Shown piece by piece: positions 17,237 through 26,451 of a stretch of DNA of 64,000 nucleotides. The notes below the pieces were generated by a model, which was not told the DNA's origin, did no database searches, and saw only the letters and a list, made by a program, of their open reading frames with translations. A program made the position numbers and the translations under genes. Every line of letters starts with the position of its first letter. The stretch's first letter is position 1. The stretch is taken from assembly GCA_002498365.1 (NCBI GenBank), contig DAHB01000004.1, positions 124,001 through 188,000 on the forward strand, given 5' to 3'. The stretch is from Methanomassiliicoccaceae archaeon UBA421 (lineage in GTDB: Archaea; Thermoplasmatota; Thermoplasmata; Methanomassiliicoccales; Methanomethylophilaceae).

Positions 17237-18399
17237 CAGATCGCCTCCAGTATGCTGACGGTGACGGCGGAGCCTGTGCCTCCGACGGACTGGGCAAGCC
17301 CGTATTTCGCGTTGGCGACCTGCCTCTTGTCAGCCTTGTTCCTGAGCTGGTCGGCGATCTCGACCACCTGTGCGACGCCCGATGCGCCGACCGGGTAGCC
17401 TCTTGCCTTCAGCCCTCCCGATGTGTTCACGGCTATCTTGCCGCCGATCTCTACCTGTCCCTCGAGTACAGCCTTTCCCGCGTCTCCCTTCTTGAAGAAG
17501 CCGAGGTCCTGGAGGGCCATTATGCCTCCGACGGTGTAGTCGTCGTGGACCTCCGCGACGGAGATATCCTTAGGCTCTATCCCCGCTATCCTGTATGCTT
17601 CCTTCGCCGCCGCGGTGGTGGCCTTGAAGGTGGTTATATCTTCTCTCTGGAAAAGTGCCAGAGTATCGCTTGCCTGACATGCGGCCACGACTTTGACGTA
17701 GTCTACGCCCATCTTCTTCGCGACGTCCAGCGGCACCATGACCACGGCGGCGGCCCCGTCGGAATACGGGGCGCAGTCGAACACGTTCAGTGGCTCGGCC
17801 ACGGGGCCTGACCTGAGGACCGTGTCCAATGTGATCGGGCTCTTGTACTGGGCGTTGGGATTGAGGGCTCCGTGCTTGTGCGCGTTCACCGCGAAAGATG
17901 CTATCTCCTCACGGGTTGCGGTGCCTTCGTAGATCAGGCGCCTGGTTATCATGGCGTACAGCGACGTGAGCGTGAGGCCCATCGAGGCCTCCCACTCGGC
18001 ATCGGCGGTGCTGTCCATGACCGATGCCGTGGATGCGTCGTCCAGGTCCGTCATCTTTTCCGCTCCTCCCACGAGGACCGCCTCGTGCATTCCGGACGCG
18101 ACCGCCATGACCCCCTGTCTGAAAGCCACTCCTCCCGATGCCCCTCCTGCCTCGGTCCTTACGGCGGGGACGTTCCTGGTGGCCATTCCCGAATAGTCGG
18201 CGATCAGAGCATCTATGTGCTGCTGGTTGATGAAGCGGGAGGACATGTTCCCGATGAATATCCCGTCCACCTCGGAACCGGACATGCCGGCGTCCTCGAT
18301 GGCTTTTATGCCCGCTTCTATGCCTATCGACCTAAAGGATTTGTCCCAAAGCTCACCGAATTTGGTGACGCCTGTACCAACAATTGCTACTTCTCTCAT
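17236..18399 (-). CDS. Acetyl-CoA C-acetyltransferase-like (SCP-x thiolase family)
   Basis: Thiolase-fold protein of 387 residues, placed where the mevalonate pathway needs acetoacetyl-CoA. It begins REVAIVGTGVTKFGEL and contains SDGAAAVVMV, EVHDDYTVGG and NTSGGLKARGYPVGASG. Three usual catalytic positions look altered: the nucleophile Cys site reads EAGGASGG rather than EACASGG-like, the GHP histidine is Tyr (GYP), and the C-terminal Cys-Gly-Gly region is SVGGTG. I chose the ATG at 18399 with GGAG upstream; a GTG at 18408 overlapping the mvaS stop is possible. The role is inferred from the operon and chemistry needs checking. Confidence 0.85.
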   Translation of the reverse strand: MREVAIVGTGVTKFGELWDKSFRSIGIEAGIKAIEDAGMSGSEVDGIFIGNMSSRFINQQHIDALIADYSGMATRNVPAVRTEAGGASGGVAFRQGVMAVASGMHEAVLVGGAEKMTDLDDASTASVMDSTADAEWEASMGLTLTSLYAMITRRLIYEGTATREEIASFAVNAHKHGALNPNAQYKSPITLDTVLRSGPVAEPLNVFDCAPYSDGAAAVVMVPLDVAKKMGVDYVKVVAACQASDTLALFQREDITTFKATTAAAKEAYRIAGIEPKDISVAEVHDDYTVGGIMALQDLGFFKKGDAGKAVLEGQVEIGGKIAVNTSGGLKARGYPVGASGVAQVVEIADQLRNKADKRQVANAKYGLAQSVGGTGSAVTVSILEAI

Positions 18400-18404
18400 C
18401 TTAA

Positions 18405-19457
18405 TCACTCCGGCATGATGATCGTTCCCTTGAACTTCGCGTACAGCGCATAGTCCAGGAACACTGGGTTCTCCAGTACCTTCTCCAGGGTCGGTGCGTT
18501 CTCTCTCTTGTAGTCCTTCATCTCGTCGGTCACGGTTATGTCGAAGGCATCGCTTCCGGCACCGGAACCGTAGGACGTGACGAATATCCTGTCGCCGGGC
18601 TTCGATTTGTCAAGAACGTTGGCGAGTCCCAGGGGTACCGCTCCGCTGTATGTGTTCCCTATGGACGGCGTGAGCAGGCCGTACTGGATCTGCTCGGGGG
18701 TGAAACCCAGCATCTTGGCGACCTTTTCGGGGAACTTTCCGTTGGGCTGGTGGAATATCGCGTAGTCGTAGTCCTCGGGCTTGGTGTTGCGGTCCTCCAG
18801 CATCATCTTGGATGCCGATATTATATGTTTGAAGTACGCCGGGTCGCCTGTGAACCTGCCTCCGTGGCTGGGGTAGGGCTGGCCTTCTCTTCTCCAGAAG
18901 TCGGGCGTGTCCGTGGTGAAGCTCAGGGTCTTGTTGATCCTTGCGATCACCTTCTCGGACCCTATCAGGTAGGCCGCTCCTCCGGCGGACGCCGAATATT
19001 CCAGAGCGTCTCCGGGAGCTCCCTGGGACGTGTCGGCCCCGACGGCCACTCCGTACTTCACCATGCCGGAGCCCACCAGCCCCATGCACATCTGCATACC
19101 GGCCGTTCCGGCCTTGCATGCGAACTCCAGGTCTGCCGCCGTGAGCGAGGGTGTGGCCTGTATTACTTCCGCCAAAACTCCCGACGAGGGCTTGACCGCA
19201 TAGGGGTGAGACTCCGACCCTACGTACACGGCGCCGATCTCCTTGGGATCGACGTCCGGTACCCTCTGCATCATGTACCTGGCAGCCTCGGACGATATCG
19301 TAATGACATCCTCGTCCGGCGAAGGCACCGATTTCTGATCGATCTTCAGTCCTTTACCCATTCCTTTGCCGTCCGCGCCCCAGACGCGCCCGATCTCCTC
19401 GGGCTTGATCCTATAGCGGGGGACGTATGCTCCGTAGCTTACAATTCCTACATCCAT
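18405..19457 (-). CDS. mvaS: Hydroxymethylglutaryl-CoA synthase
   Basis: Condenses acetoacetyl-CoA with acetyl-CoA to HMG-CoA, the entry to archaeal isoprenoid lipids. The 350-residue archaeal-type enzyme has the catalytic Cys in [12 protein letters not shown] near residue 112, the His in [13 protein letters not shown], and the C-terminal [11 protein letters not shown]. It begins one base after the upstream regulator ends and overlaps the thiolase gene, so the whole set is one operon. Confidence 0.95.
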   Translation of the reverse strand: MDVGIVSYGAYVPRYRIKPEEIGRVWGADGKGMGKGLKIDQKSVPSPDEDVITISSEAARYMMQRVPDVDPKEIGAVYVGSESHPYAVKPSSGVLAEVIQATPSLTAADLEFACKAGTAGMQMCMGLVGSGMVKYGVAVGADTSQGAPGDALEYSASAGGAAYLIGSEKVIARINKTLSFTTDTPDFWRREGQPYPSHGGRFTGDPAYFKHIISASKMMLEDRNTKPEDYDYAIFHQPNGKFPEKVAKMLGFTPEQIQYGLLTPSIGNTYSGAVPLGLANVLDKSKPGDRIFVTSYGSGAGSDAFDITVTDEMKDYKRENAPTLEKVLENPVFLDYALYAKFKGTIIMPE

Positions 19458-20150
19458 TCATTTCCCTTCCTTTAGTTTGTTCAGACGTTTCACGAGTTCT
19501 TCCACTGACAGTTCGGTAACTACGAGCGGGATCTTCTCAAGCTTCGCCAGCTTGATGGCCAAAAGGTCCGTGTTCTCCGGGCTCTGGTACACCACCATGG
19601 CGGGAGTCAGGGGATGGGCCCTTATCGCCACCATGGGAGACCTGCCGTAGTGCACGTTGGTGAATATCAATGCGCGCTCGATGTTCCAGCCGTATATCTT
19701 CAGATAATCTTCGGAGCTGAGGTTGACTATCGCCTTGAGAGAGTCCACGATCGTGTAGCCGTAGACCTTCTTGGAGGGGGTCCTGTCCGTGTTCAGGTTT
19801 TTACCCGATAAGACGGAGATCATCACCTCCGGGTCGACACCGCCGTCGAACTCCTCCATGGCCAGAATGCATTCGTTCCTCATCCCCGGCATGTACCTGG
19901 TGGCTACCGGGGACCCGTTCATCCTGTCCAAGGCGATGAACGATTCCACCATCTTTTTCACGACCGCGACGCCGGGGGACTTCCTCCTTCCGGACTCGTA
20001 GTCGCTGATGACAGAGTTGGAAACTCCCATCCTGTCCGCCAGCTGCTGCTGGGAGAGCCCGAACTCCTCCCTCCATTTGCGGATGATCTTTCCGGGCTCC
20101 GCCGACATGGATATCTCTCCTGCGATCTTCTCGCTGAGCTCATCCGTCAT
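19458..20150 (-). CDS. XRE-type HTH transcriptional regulator heading the mevalonate operon
   Basis: A 230-residue protein with an N-terminal XRE helix-turn-helix (WREEFGLSQQQLADRMGV and SVISDYESGRR, about residues 25-60) and a C-terminal alpha/beta domain that may sense a metabolite. It is the first gene of the mvaS operon with immediate coupling, an arrangement typical of archaeal HMG-CoA synthase loci. It probably controls its own operon; the palindromic A+T-rich element at 20171-20183 is a candidate target. The ligand is unknown. Confidence 0.82.
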   Translation of the reverse strand: MTDELSEKIAGEISMSAEPGKIIRKWREEFGLSQQQLADRMGVSNSVISDYESGRRKSPGVAVVKKMVESFIALDRMNGSPVATRYMPGMRNECILAMEEFDGGVDPEVMISVLSGKNLNTDRTPSKKVYGYTIVDSLKAIVNLSSEDYLKIYGWNIERALIFTNVHYGRSPMVAIRAHPLTPAMVVYQSPENTDLLAIKLAKLEKIPLVVTELSVEELVKRLNKLKEGK

Positions 20151-20170
20151 ACCCTTGAGACAGACGGTTT

Positions 20171-20183
20171 ATTATTTAATAAT
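20171..20183. promoter_or_regulatory. Palindromic TATA element of the mevalonate operon
   Basis: ATTATTTAATAAT, an odd-length palindrome 21 bases before the regulator start on the reverse strand. It combines a TATA-like sequence with two-fold symmetry, so autoregulation by occlusion is possible. Confidence 0.45.
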
Positions 20184-20216
20184 GTCGAACTCATGAATCG
20201 GCAATCAACGTACTCA

Positions 20217-21611
20217 TCACTTGCAGAGCTCTCTGTCCAGAACGTCTATTACTGTCTTCATGACCTTGAGCCGCCCATACTTCTTATCGTCGGATTCGAC
20301 GACGTACCAGGGCGCCTCGGGGGTGTTGGTGCTTTCGATCATGGCGTCTATGTAATCCGTGTATACGTCCCACTTCTCGCGGTTGCGCCAGTCCTCTTCC
20401 GTGATCTTCCAGTTCTTGAGAGGGTCCTCCATGCGGGCGTTGAACCTTTTCAGCTGTTCCTCGGGACTGATCTCCATCCAGAATTTGATGAGGATCGCGC
20501 CGGTGTCTATCATCCCTCTCTCGAAGCCGTTGATCTCCTTGCCGGACCTGACGTACTCGTCATGGGTGCAGAACCCCTCGATCGGCTCGACCATCATCCT
20601 CCCGTACCAGCTGCGGTCGAATATCGTGATGTGCCCGTCCGAGGGCATGTCGGCGCAGAACCTCCGAAGGTATGTGTAATCTTTTTCCTCCGGCGTCGGG
20701 GCCGCCACCGCCCTGGCCGCATACCCCCTGGGATTAAGGGCATGGGCCAGCCGTTTGATGCTTCCTCCCTTCCCGGCAGAGTCGCGTCCCTCGAAGACTA
20801 CCACCAGGGAGCGGTCGCTGACCGCGAGGACCGACTGCAACCTCGCGATCTCTTTCGAATAATCCCTCAGCTTCCCCTTGTACCCCTCCGCCTTCAGCGT
20901 CATGTCGGCACTTTTCCTGGGGTTTCCGCACATGGGCGTGGTGTACTCCGCAGGCGAGAAGGGTGGGTACCTGAGCTTATGTGACAGTGCGGCGGTGATG
21001 CCACCGATGCTGTTGAAGGCCGTTATCTCCGGCTCGTCGATGTTCACTTCCAGCCATCTGGCGTACGGGGTGTCGGTCCTTGCTATGACGTCCTTCATCA
21101 CCTCCCCGCAATATACCTCGGTATCGATGTGGTCGTCGTTAAGGAAGGATTTTTTCTTATGACGGGGACCGAATTTGTCCGATAGGGCGTCGACCTTGTC
21201 GGCGTCCGCCTTCAGGAACAGCTTCACGATCATCACGCCGTTGTCGATCAGATACCTCTCGAAGACGTTGGCATCATTTATCATACGGTCCAGCTCTTCG
21301 CCGGTGACGTTCTCCAGATTCTCTGCGATAAAGGAGTACCATCCGCGGTCGAATATCCCTAGCTGCCCTTTGCCCGGGGTGGAAGCAAGGAAGCTGAGAA
21401 GCGCCTTGGGGCTCGAGAGCCCGTCCGGGTCGAAATGCTTATACCTAACGCCCCTCGGTTCCAATTTATTCAGCAGGTCGCCGGCTATCCTTCCGATGAC
21501 CCTTCCGCTGCATCCTTCCAGAACTATGAGCGCGGGTATCCCCTCGCTGTAAAGCTCGTGCTGCACCAGGGTGAGCCTCTTCACCAGCGCCTCCCATTCT
21601 TCGTCTTCCAT
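20217..21611 (-). CDS. Two-domain polyphosphate kinase 2 (polyphosphate:AMP phosphotransferase type)
   Basis: PPK2-family enzyme of 464 residues made of two homologous halves; such proteins phosphorylate AMP with polyphosphate. The C-terminal half (from about residue 240) has an intact phosphate loop FEGRDSAGKGG, the lid-like DRSWYGRMMVEP and the FWMEISPEEQ segment. The N-terminal half has a degenerate loop (LEGCSGRVIGR) but keeps GIFDRGWYS, consistent with a structural, inactive domain as known for PAP enzymes. It stands alone between the mevalonate operon and the IMPase gene, divergent from the latter. Confidence 0.9.
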   Translation of the reverse strand: MEDEEWEALVKRLTLVQHELYSEGIPALIVLEGCSGRVIGRIAGDLLNKLEPRGVRYKHFDPDGLSSPKALLSFLASTPGKGQLGIFDRGWYSFIAENLENVTGEELDRMINDANVFERYLIDNGVMIVKLFLKADADKVDALSDKFGPRHKKKSFLNDDHIDTEVYCGEVMKDVIARTDTPYARWLEVNIDEPEITAFNSIGGITAALSHKLRYPPFSPAEYTTPMCGNPRKSADMTLKAEGYKGKLRDYSKEIARLQSVLAVSDRSLVVVFEGRDSAGKGGSIKRLAHALNPRGYAARAVAAPTPEEKDYTYLRRFCADMPSDGHITIFDRSWYGRMMVEPIEGFCTHDEYVRSGKEINGFERGMIDTGAILIKFWMEISPEEQLKRFNARMEDPLKNWKITEEDWRNREKWDVYTDYIDAMIESTNTPEAPWYVVESDDKKYGRLKVMKTVIDVLDRELCK

Positions 21612-21681
21612 CGCTCACGTACCCGCTTATGTGATAATAATGGTTCCAAAGGTAAAATGAAATAAGCGATCGGACCGTCGC

Positions 21682-22464
21682 ATGTGTATGATGGACGGAC
21701 TCACGGAAGCGGCCAGGGAGGCGGGGAGGATCATGCTGGACCGCAGAGGCCTGAGGGTTAGCACGAAGGGGACCAGAGAGAACCTGGCCACCACCGCGGA
21801 CCTCAATGTGGAACGGTTCCTTAGGAAGCGTCTTCCGGAACTGGTTCCCGGTTCGTCGTTCGTCGGGGAAGAGGACGGCAAGAGCGGAGAAGGAGATCTT
21901 GTTTGGATTGTCGACCCGATAGACGGCACGGCCAACTACGCCAGGGACCTGAGGGTGAGCACAGTGTCGATAGCTCTCCGCAGGGACGGCGAGACCGTCG
22001 CCGGAGCGGTATATCAGCCTTACACGGACGAGATGTTCTGCGCCATGAAGGGAAAGGGAACGTCCGTGAACGGCAGAGCCGTCCGTGTTTCGGACAGACC
22101 TCTGGCCAATTCGATGTTCTGCACCTCGTGGAGCGCCTACAGGAAGGAGAGGGCGCCGATGTGCTTCAGGATATCCGAACGCGTCCTCCCTCTGTGCGAG
22201 GACATACGGCGTTTCGGAACGGCGGCCTACGAGCTCTCGCTGCTGGCCGAGGGCCGCATCGATATATTTTTCGAAGCTGCGCTTCAGCCCTGGGACATCG
22301 CGGCCGGGGCCCTCATCGTGAGGGAGGCGGGGGGCGTCTGCGGTTCCGTGTACGGCCCCGAGTCGTACGATTCGGAGGGGCCGATGATAGCGGCCAACAG
22401 CCGGGAGAGCTTCGGAGCGATAAGGGATATCGTCGAAGAAGAGATGAACAAGGAAGGGCGCTGA
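21682..22464 (+). CDS. Inositol monophosphatase / fructose-1,6-bisphosphatase family protein
   Basis: Mg-dependent sugar phosphatase of 260 residues. The signature is complete: GEED, then WIVDPIDGTANY (metal site) near residue 75, and QPWDIAAGALIVREAGG near residue 205. Archaeal members often act on both inositol phosphate and fructose bisphosphate, so the substrate is undecided. Two close ATG codons (21682 and 21691) are possible starts. A GC-rich hairpin (22479-22502) follows the stop codon and may end the transcript. Confidence 0.9.
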   Translation: MCMMDGLTEAAREAGRIMLDRRGLRVSTKGTRENLATTADLNVERFLRKRLPELVPGSSFVGEEDGKSGEGDLVWIVDPIDGTANYARDLRVSTVSIALRRDGETVAGAVYQPYTDEMFCAMKGKGTSVNGRAVRVSDRPLANSMFCTSWSAYRKERAPMCFRISERVLPLCEDIRRFGTAAYELSLLAEGRIDIFFEAALQPWDIAAGALIVREAGGVCGSVYGPESYDSEGPMIAANSRESFGAIRDIVEEEMNKEGR

Positions 22465-22478
22465 GGCGTCCTTCGGCG

Positions 22479-22502
22479 GCGGCCGTCCACCGTGACGGCC
22501 GC
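22479..22502 (+). terminator. Hairpin after the IMPase gene
   Basis: Perfect 9-bp stem GCGGCCGTC (22479-22487) and GACGGCCGC (22494-22502) with a 6-base loop, 15 bases after the stop codon. No T-run follows, so it may stabilise the 3' end rather than terminate. Confidence 0.4.
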
Positions 22503-22584
22503 AGGGCTCGACCGAAGCCCGTTAAGATTACCCATTCGCGGTTAGTTGCGATGGTTTATTATGCGTTCCTTCTGATTCGGAAGC

Positions 22585-22977
22585 ATGCCATGCAAAAAAA
22601 ATTCCGAGTGCGACATGAGCGGTAAGAAATACTGCCAGATGTACGACAACATGGGAGGGTTCGCCCCCAACACCCTGAAGGCCATCAAGGACCTCGACCC
22701 CGGGCTCATCGAACTCATCCACAACATGGACAATGTGATAGTCGAGGACGGCGCCCTCGACAAGAAGACCAAGAGGCTCATCGCCCTCGCATGCGTCTGC
22801 ATAAGGTCCTGCGAGGATTGCGTCTACCCCCAGGCGAAGGTCGCCAAGAACTACGGCGCCACAAAGGAGGAGATCCTGGAGGCGGTCAACGTCGCGGTCC
22901 TTACCGGAGGGGTCCCCAGCTGGTCCATCGCCAAGAAGGGCATCGCCCAGCTCTTCGAAGAGTGGGATAAGGAGTAA
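22585..22977 (+). CDS. Carboxymuconolactone decarboxylase/AhpD-like protein
   Basis: A 130-residue all-helical CMD-domain protein. The redox-type motif reads CIRSCEDCVYPQAK; the CxxC is present but the His normally four residues after it appears as Gln, so proton relay would differ from AhpD. Extra cysteines occur in the N-terminal extension (MPCKKNSEC). A TATA-like TTTATTATG about 28 bases before the ATG at 22585 suggests a leaderless mRNA. Its substrate is unknown; a thiol-disulfide or peroxide-defence role is inference. Confidence 0.8.
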   Translation: MPCKKNSECDMSGKKYCQMYDNMGGFAPNTLKAIKDLDPGLIELIHNMDNVIVEDGALDKKTKRLIALACVCIRSCEDCVYPQAKVAKNYGATKEEILEAVNVAVLTGGVPSWSIAKKGIAQLFEEWDKE

Positions 22978-22980
22978 ACA

Positions 22981-23529
22981 TCATTCCCCGGCCTCAAAGC
23001 CGGGGCGTAATTTTCTTTTTTTGATCTGCTCCATGACCGCGTATGCCGTGACGGCGCACATTATTCCGATGAACGCCCCCGCCACGACGTCTGAAGGATA
23101 GTGAACCATCAGATAGGTCCTCGAGAAACCCGTAAGGGCGGCGTAGGCCATGAGGACAGCGCCCCATCTTCTGTCGTATATGAACAGTGCGGAGGCCGCG
23201 GCGAACGCCTTCACGGTATGTCCCGAAGCGAAGGAATATCCGTCCGGGGGATCGATTATCAGAAGCAACGACAGATCTTCGATGAAAGGTCTGGGTCTTT
23301 CGACCAAAGGCTTTATCATCCAATCGTTCAGAACATGCCCCATCAGAACGGCTGCGGCCATCACGACGCCTGCCTCCCTGGTCGGTTTGTAGATTATCAG
23401 CGCAACGGCGATGATCAACCAGATTGCACCGTGGTCTCCTGAGTATGAGACGAATTCCATCAACGGGTCCATTATACCGCCGGACAGGTTCCCCTGTATC
23501 CAGATCAGGACGTCCGTTTCCGATGCCAT
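22981..23529 (-). CDS. PAP2-family membrane phosphatase
   Basis: Integral membrane phosphatase of 182 residues with about five hydrophobic segments. All three PAP2 motifs are visible: KPLVERPRP near residue 77, SFASGHT near residue 98, and SRTYLMVHYPSDV near residue 136. Such enzymes dephosphorylate lipid or isoprenoid diphosphates; recycling of a dolichyl-type carrier is plausible in an archaeon. It converges with the AhpD-like gene, whose terminator hairpin lies in its last codons. Confidence 0.9.
   Translation of the reverse strand: MASETDVLIWIQGNLSGGIMDPLMEFVSYSGDHGAIWLIIAVALIIYKPTREAGVVMAAAVLMGHVLNDWMIKPLVERPRPFIEDLSLLLIIDPPDGYSFASGHTVKAFAAASALFIYDRRWGAVLMAYAALTGFSRTYLMVHYPSDVVAGAFIGIMCAVTAYAVMEQIKKRKLRPGFEAGE
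22986..23023 (+). terminator. Hairpin plus T-rich tract after the AhpD-like gene
   Basis: CCCCGGC (22986-22992) and GCCGGGG (22999-23005) form a 7-bp stem, followed on the forward strand by a T-rich stretch to 23023. It lies inside the 3' end of the convergent PAP2 gene. Confidence 0.6.
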
Positions 23530-23690
23530 CGGAGATACGACGTATTACCGATATTTCAAACCGGACGGAGCCTGTCTGCGATCGGCCGACAGGCTGCGGA
23601 CATGGCGTACGATATCCATCGTTCGCCTGGCGTGCGCTTACTTGAAGTTTATTATATCACACGCGTTTAACCGGAAACAGGAGATAAAGA

Positions 23691-26324
23691 ATGACCGAGG
23701 TAGGAAAATGTATCAGGACAATCAATACCGACGAAGGTAAGATCGACATATACAGCCTCAGGGAGCTTGAAGAGAAGGGAATAATCAAAGACCTCTCCAA
23801 GATGCCCTATTCCATCAAGATCATAGTGGAGTCCATGCTCAGGCAGAGGGACGGCAAGCTCATCACCGATAAGGACGTGGTCGCCGCCGCATCTTGGGAT
23901 CCGAAAGAGAATTCGGACGACGAGATACCGTGGATTCCGGCCAGGGTCCTGCTGCAGGACCTTACGGGCGGCGCCGCCGTCACCGACCTGGCATCCATGA
24001 GGGCGGCGGTGGACGCCCTGGGATTCGACGGGTCCATCATAGATCCCCTGGTCCCCGTGGACCTGGTGATCGACCATTCCGTGCAGACCGATTATGCCGG
24101 CAGGCCCGACGCGCGGGAGCTGAACGAGGAGCTGGAGTTCGAGAGGAACAAGGAAAGATACGCATTGTTCAAGTGGGCACAGGATTCCTTCAAGAACTTC
24201 CGCGTCGTCCCTCCCGGTAACGGCATATGCCACCAGGTGAACCTGGAGTACCTTTCTCCGGTCGTCCATGTCAAAGACGGATGCGGTAACAAGACCGCCT
24301 ATCCGGATTCGTGCTTCGGGACCGATTCGCACACCACGCAGATCAACGGCCTGGGAGTGGCCGGATGGGGAGTGGGCGGGATCGAGGCCGAGGCCGTCAT
24401 GGTGGGGCAGCCCAGCTACATGAAGCTGCCCGACGTGGTGGGATTCAGGCTCAAAGGCAAGCTGAGGCCGGAGGTCAACGCCACCGACCTTGTCCTCACG
24501 TGCGTGCAGATGCTCAGGAAGAAGGGCGTCGTGGGCAAGTTCGTCGAGTTCTGCGGTCCCGGCTATGCCGGGCTGGAACTGGCGGACCGCGCCACCCTCG
24601 CCAACATGGCGCCCGAATACGGTGCGACCATGGGGTACTGCCCCATAGACGGCAACACCATTGAGTACCTGAGGCTGACCGGAAGGGACGCCGCCCACAT
24701 CGACGCCGTGGAGAGATACGCCAAGGAGCAGACCCTCTGGTACGACGGAGAGGCAGAGTACACGGACATGCTGGAGCTGGACCTCGGTACGGTCGAACCG
24801 TCGCTCGCCGGGCACAAGAGGCCCCAGGACCGCATCCCTCTTTCCGAAATGAAAAACTCCTTCTCCGCCTCCCTCAGAGAGCTGGGCGTGGAGAAGAAGA
24901 GGGCGCCGGCGTCAGGGATGCTCGGAGACGGCTCGGTGGTCATAGCTTCGATCACCTCATGCACGAACACGGCCAATCCGTCGGTCATGATAGCGGCGGG
25001 ACTTCTCGCCAAGAAGGCGTGCGAGCTTGGACTGGAGAAGAAGGACTTCGTGAAGACCTCCCTCGCCCCGGGATCGAAAGTGGTCACCGAATATCTGAAG
25101 AGCTCCGGCCTGCTCCCGTTCATGGAGAAGCTGGGATTCCAGGTGTGCGGCTACGGATGCATGACGTGCATAGGCAACAGCGGGCCGCTGTCCGACGACG
25201 TGTCGAGACAGATAAAGGCCGACGACCTTGCCGTCGCCGCGGTCGCATCGAGCAACCGCAACTTCGAAGGCAGGATCCACCCGTTGGTAAAGGCCAACTA
25301 TCTGGCCTCTCCGCCTCTTGTGATCGCATACGCCATCGCGGGAAGGATCGACATAGATTTCGATAACGAGCCCATCGGACAGGCGGGAGGAAGGGAAGTC
25401 TACCTGAGGGACATATGGCCGGATGATGCCGACGTCGAGGAGGTAAAGAGCAAGTTCGTCGACTCCGAGACCTTCGCCAAGGAATACCGTAACGTGTTCA
25501 AGGGCTCCGAGAGATGGGACAGGATCCCCTGCGAGAGGTCCCCGCTGTTCGCATGGGACGAGAATTCGACGTACATACGGAACCCCCCCTTCTTCGACGA
25601 CATATTCGAAGAGCCCGCCATCAGGGACATAGAGGGGGCAAGGTGCCTCGCCATGCTTGGAGATTCGATCACCACCGACCACATCTCTCCGGCAGGGGAC
25701 TTCCCTGCCGACAGCGACGCGGGCAGATATCTGATGGATCGCGGCGTGGAGAAGAAGGATTTCAATTCCTACGGCTCCCGCAGGGCCAACCACGAGATAA
25801 TGGTCCGCGGTACCTTCGCAAACATCCGCCTCAGGAACCGGCTCGTCCCGGGGTCCGAAGGAAGCAGGTCGATATATCTCCCCGACGGAAGCGTGGACAC
25901 CATATTCGAGACCTCCGGCAAATACCTGGAGGAGAGGACCCCCCTGATCGTATTGGCCGGGAAGGAGTACGGTACGGGCAGCTCCAGGGACTGGGCCGCC
26001 AAAGGCCCCCTCCTGCTGGGCGTCAAGGCCGTCATCGCCGAATCCTTCGAGAGGATACACCGTTCGAACCTGATAGGCATGGGCATAGTGCCGCTTCAGT
26101 TCCTGGACGGCCAGAACGCGGAGGCGCTTAAGCTGGACGGCACGGAGACCTTCGACATCGACCTGGAGGGCCTGGAGCCTAAGTGCCTGGTAGGCGTTAC
26201 CGCCTACAAAGGGGGCATGAAGCTGGAGTTCGACGTCTTATGCAGGGCCGACGTCCCGGCGGAGATCGATTATCTGGCCAACGGCGGGATCCTCCAGTAC
26301 GTGCTGCGCAATATGATACTGTAA
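23691..26324 (+). CDS. acnA: Aconitate hydratase
   Basis: Interconverts citrate and isocitrate. The 877-residue protein matches the AcnA/IRP class in length and order: FGTDSHTTQINGLGV, then the Fe-S cysteine segments SCTNTANPSV and CMTCIGNSGPL, a linker, and the swivel domain with GKEYGTGSSRDWAAKGP. The start has an AGGAGA ribosome-binding site nearby. It is monocistronic. In methanogens it serves a partial citric-acid pathway towards 2-oxoglutarate and glutamate. Confidence 0.96.
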   Translation: MTEVGKCIRTINTDEGKIDIYSLRELEEKGIIKDLSKMPYSIKIIVESMLRQRDGKLITDKDVVAAASWDPKENSDDEIPWIPARVLLQDLTGGAAVTDLASMRAAVDALGFDGSIIDPLVPVDLVIDHSVQTDYAGRPDARELNEELEFERNKERYALFKWAQDSFKNFRVVPPGNGICHQVNLEYLSPVVHVKDGCGNKTAYPDSCFGTDSHTTQINGLGVAGWGVGGIEAEAVMVGQPSYMKLPDVVGFRLKGKLRPEVNATDLVLTCVQMLRKKGVVGKFVEFCGPGYAGLELADRATLANMAPEYGATMGYCPIDGNTIEYLRLTGRDAAHIDAVERYAKEQTLWYDGEAEYTDMLELDLGTVEPSLAGHKRPQDRIPLSEMKNSFSASLRELGVEKKRAPASGMLGDGSVVIASITSCTNTANPSVMIAAGLLAKKACELGLEKKDFVKTSLAPGSKVVTEYLKSSGLLPFMEKLGFQVCGYGCMTCIGNSGPLSDDVSRQIKADDLAVAAVASSNRNFEGRIHPLVKANYLASPPLVIAYAIAGRIDIDFDNEPIGQAGGREVYLRDIWPDDADVEEVKSKFVDSETFAKEYRNVFKGSERWDRIPCERSPLFAWDENSTYIRNPPFFDDIFEEPAIRDIEGARCLAMLGDSITTDHISPAGDFPADSDAGRYLMDRGVEKKDFNSYGSRRANHEIMVRGTFANIRLRNRLVPGSEGSRSIYLPDGSVDTIFETSGKYLEERTPLIVLAGKEYGTGSSRDWAAKGPLLLGVKAVIAESFERIHRSNLIGMGIVPLQFLDGQNAEALKLDGTETFDIDLEGLEPKCLVGVTAYKGGMKLEFDVLCRADVPAEIDYLANGGILQYVLRNMIL

Positions 26325-26375
26325 ACCCTTTAGACACAAATCTTTTTATCATGATGCGGACTACCCGCAACAGTC

Positions 26376-26451
26376 GGGCCCGTGGGCTAGCTTGGTATAC
26401 TTGTAGCTTCGGGAGCTATAGACTCCGGTTCAAATCCGGGCGGGCCCACCA
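26376..26451 (+). tRNA. tRNA-Pro (CGG)
   Basis: Acceptor stem GGGCCCG/CGGGCCC, anticodon stem GTAGC/GCTAT with loop TTCGGGA (anticodon CGG at 26410-26412), T-loop TTCAAAT, and an encoded ACCA end. The D-stem is weak: position 12-23 would be a C-A mismatch and 13-22 a T-T. The other elements are intact, so I regard it as functional with reservation. Confidence 0.88.
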
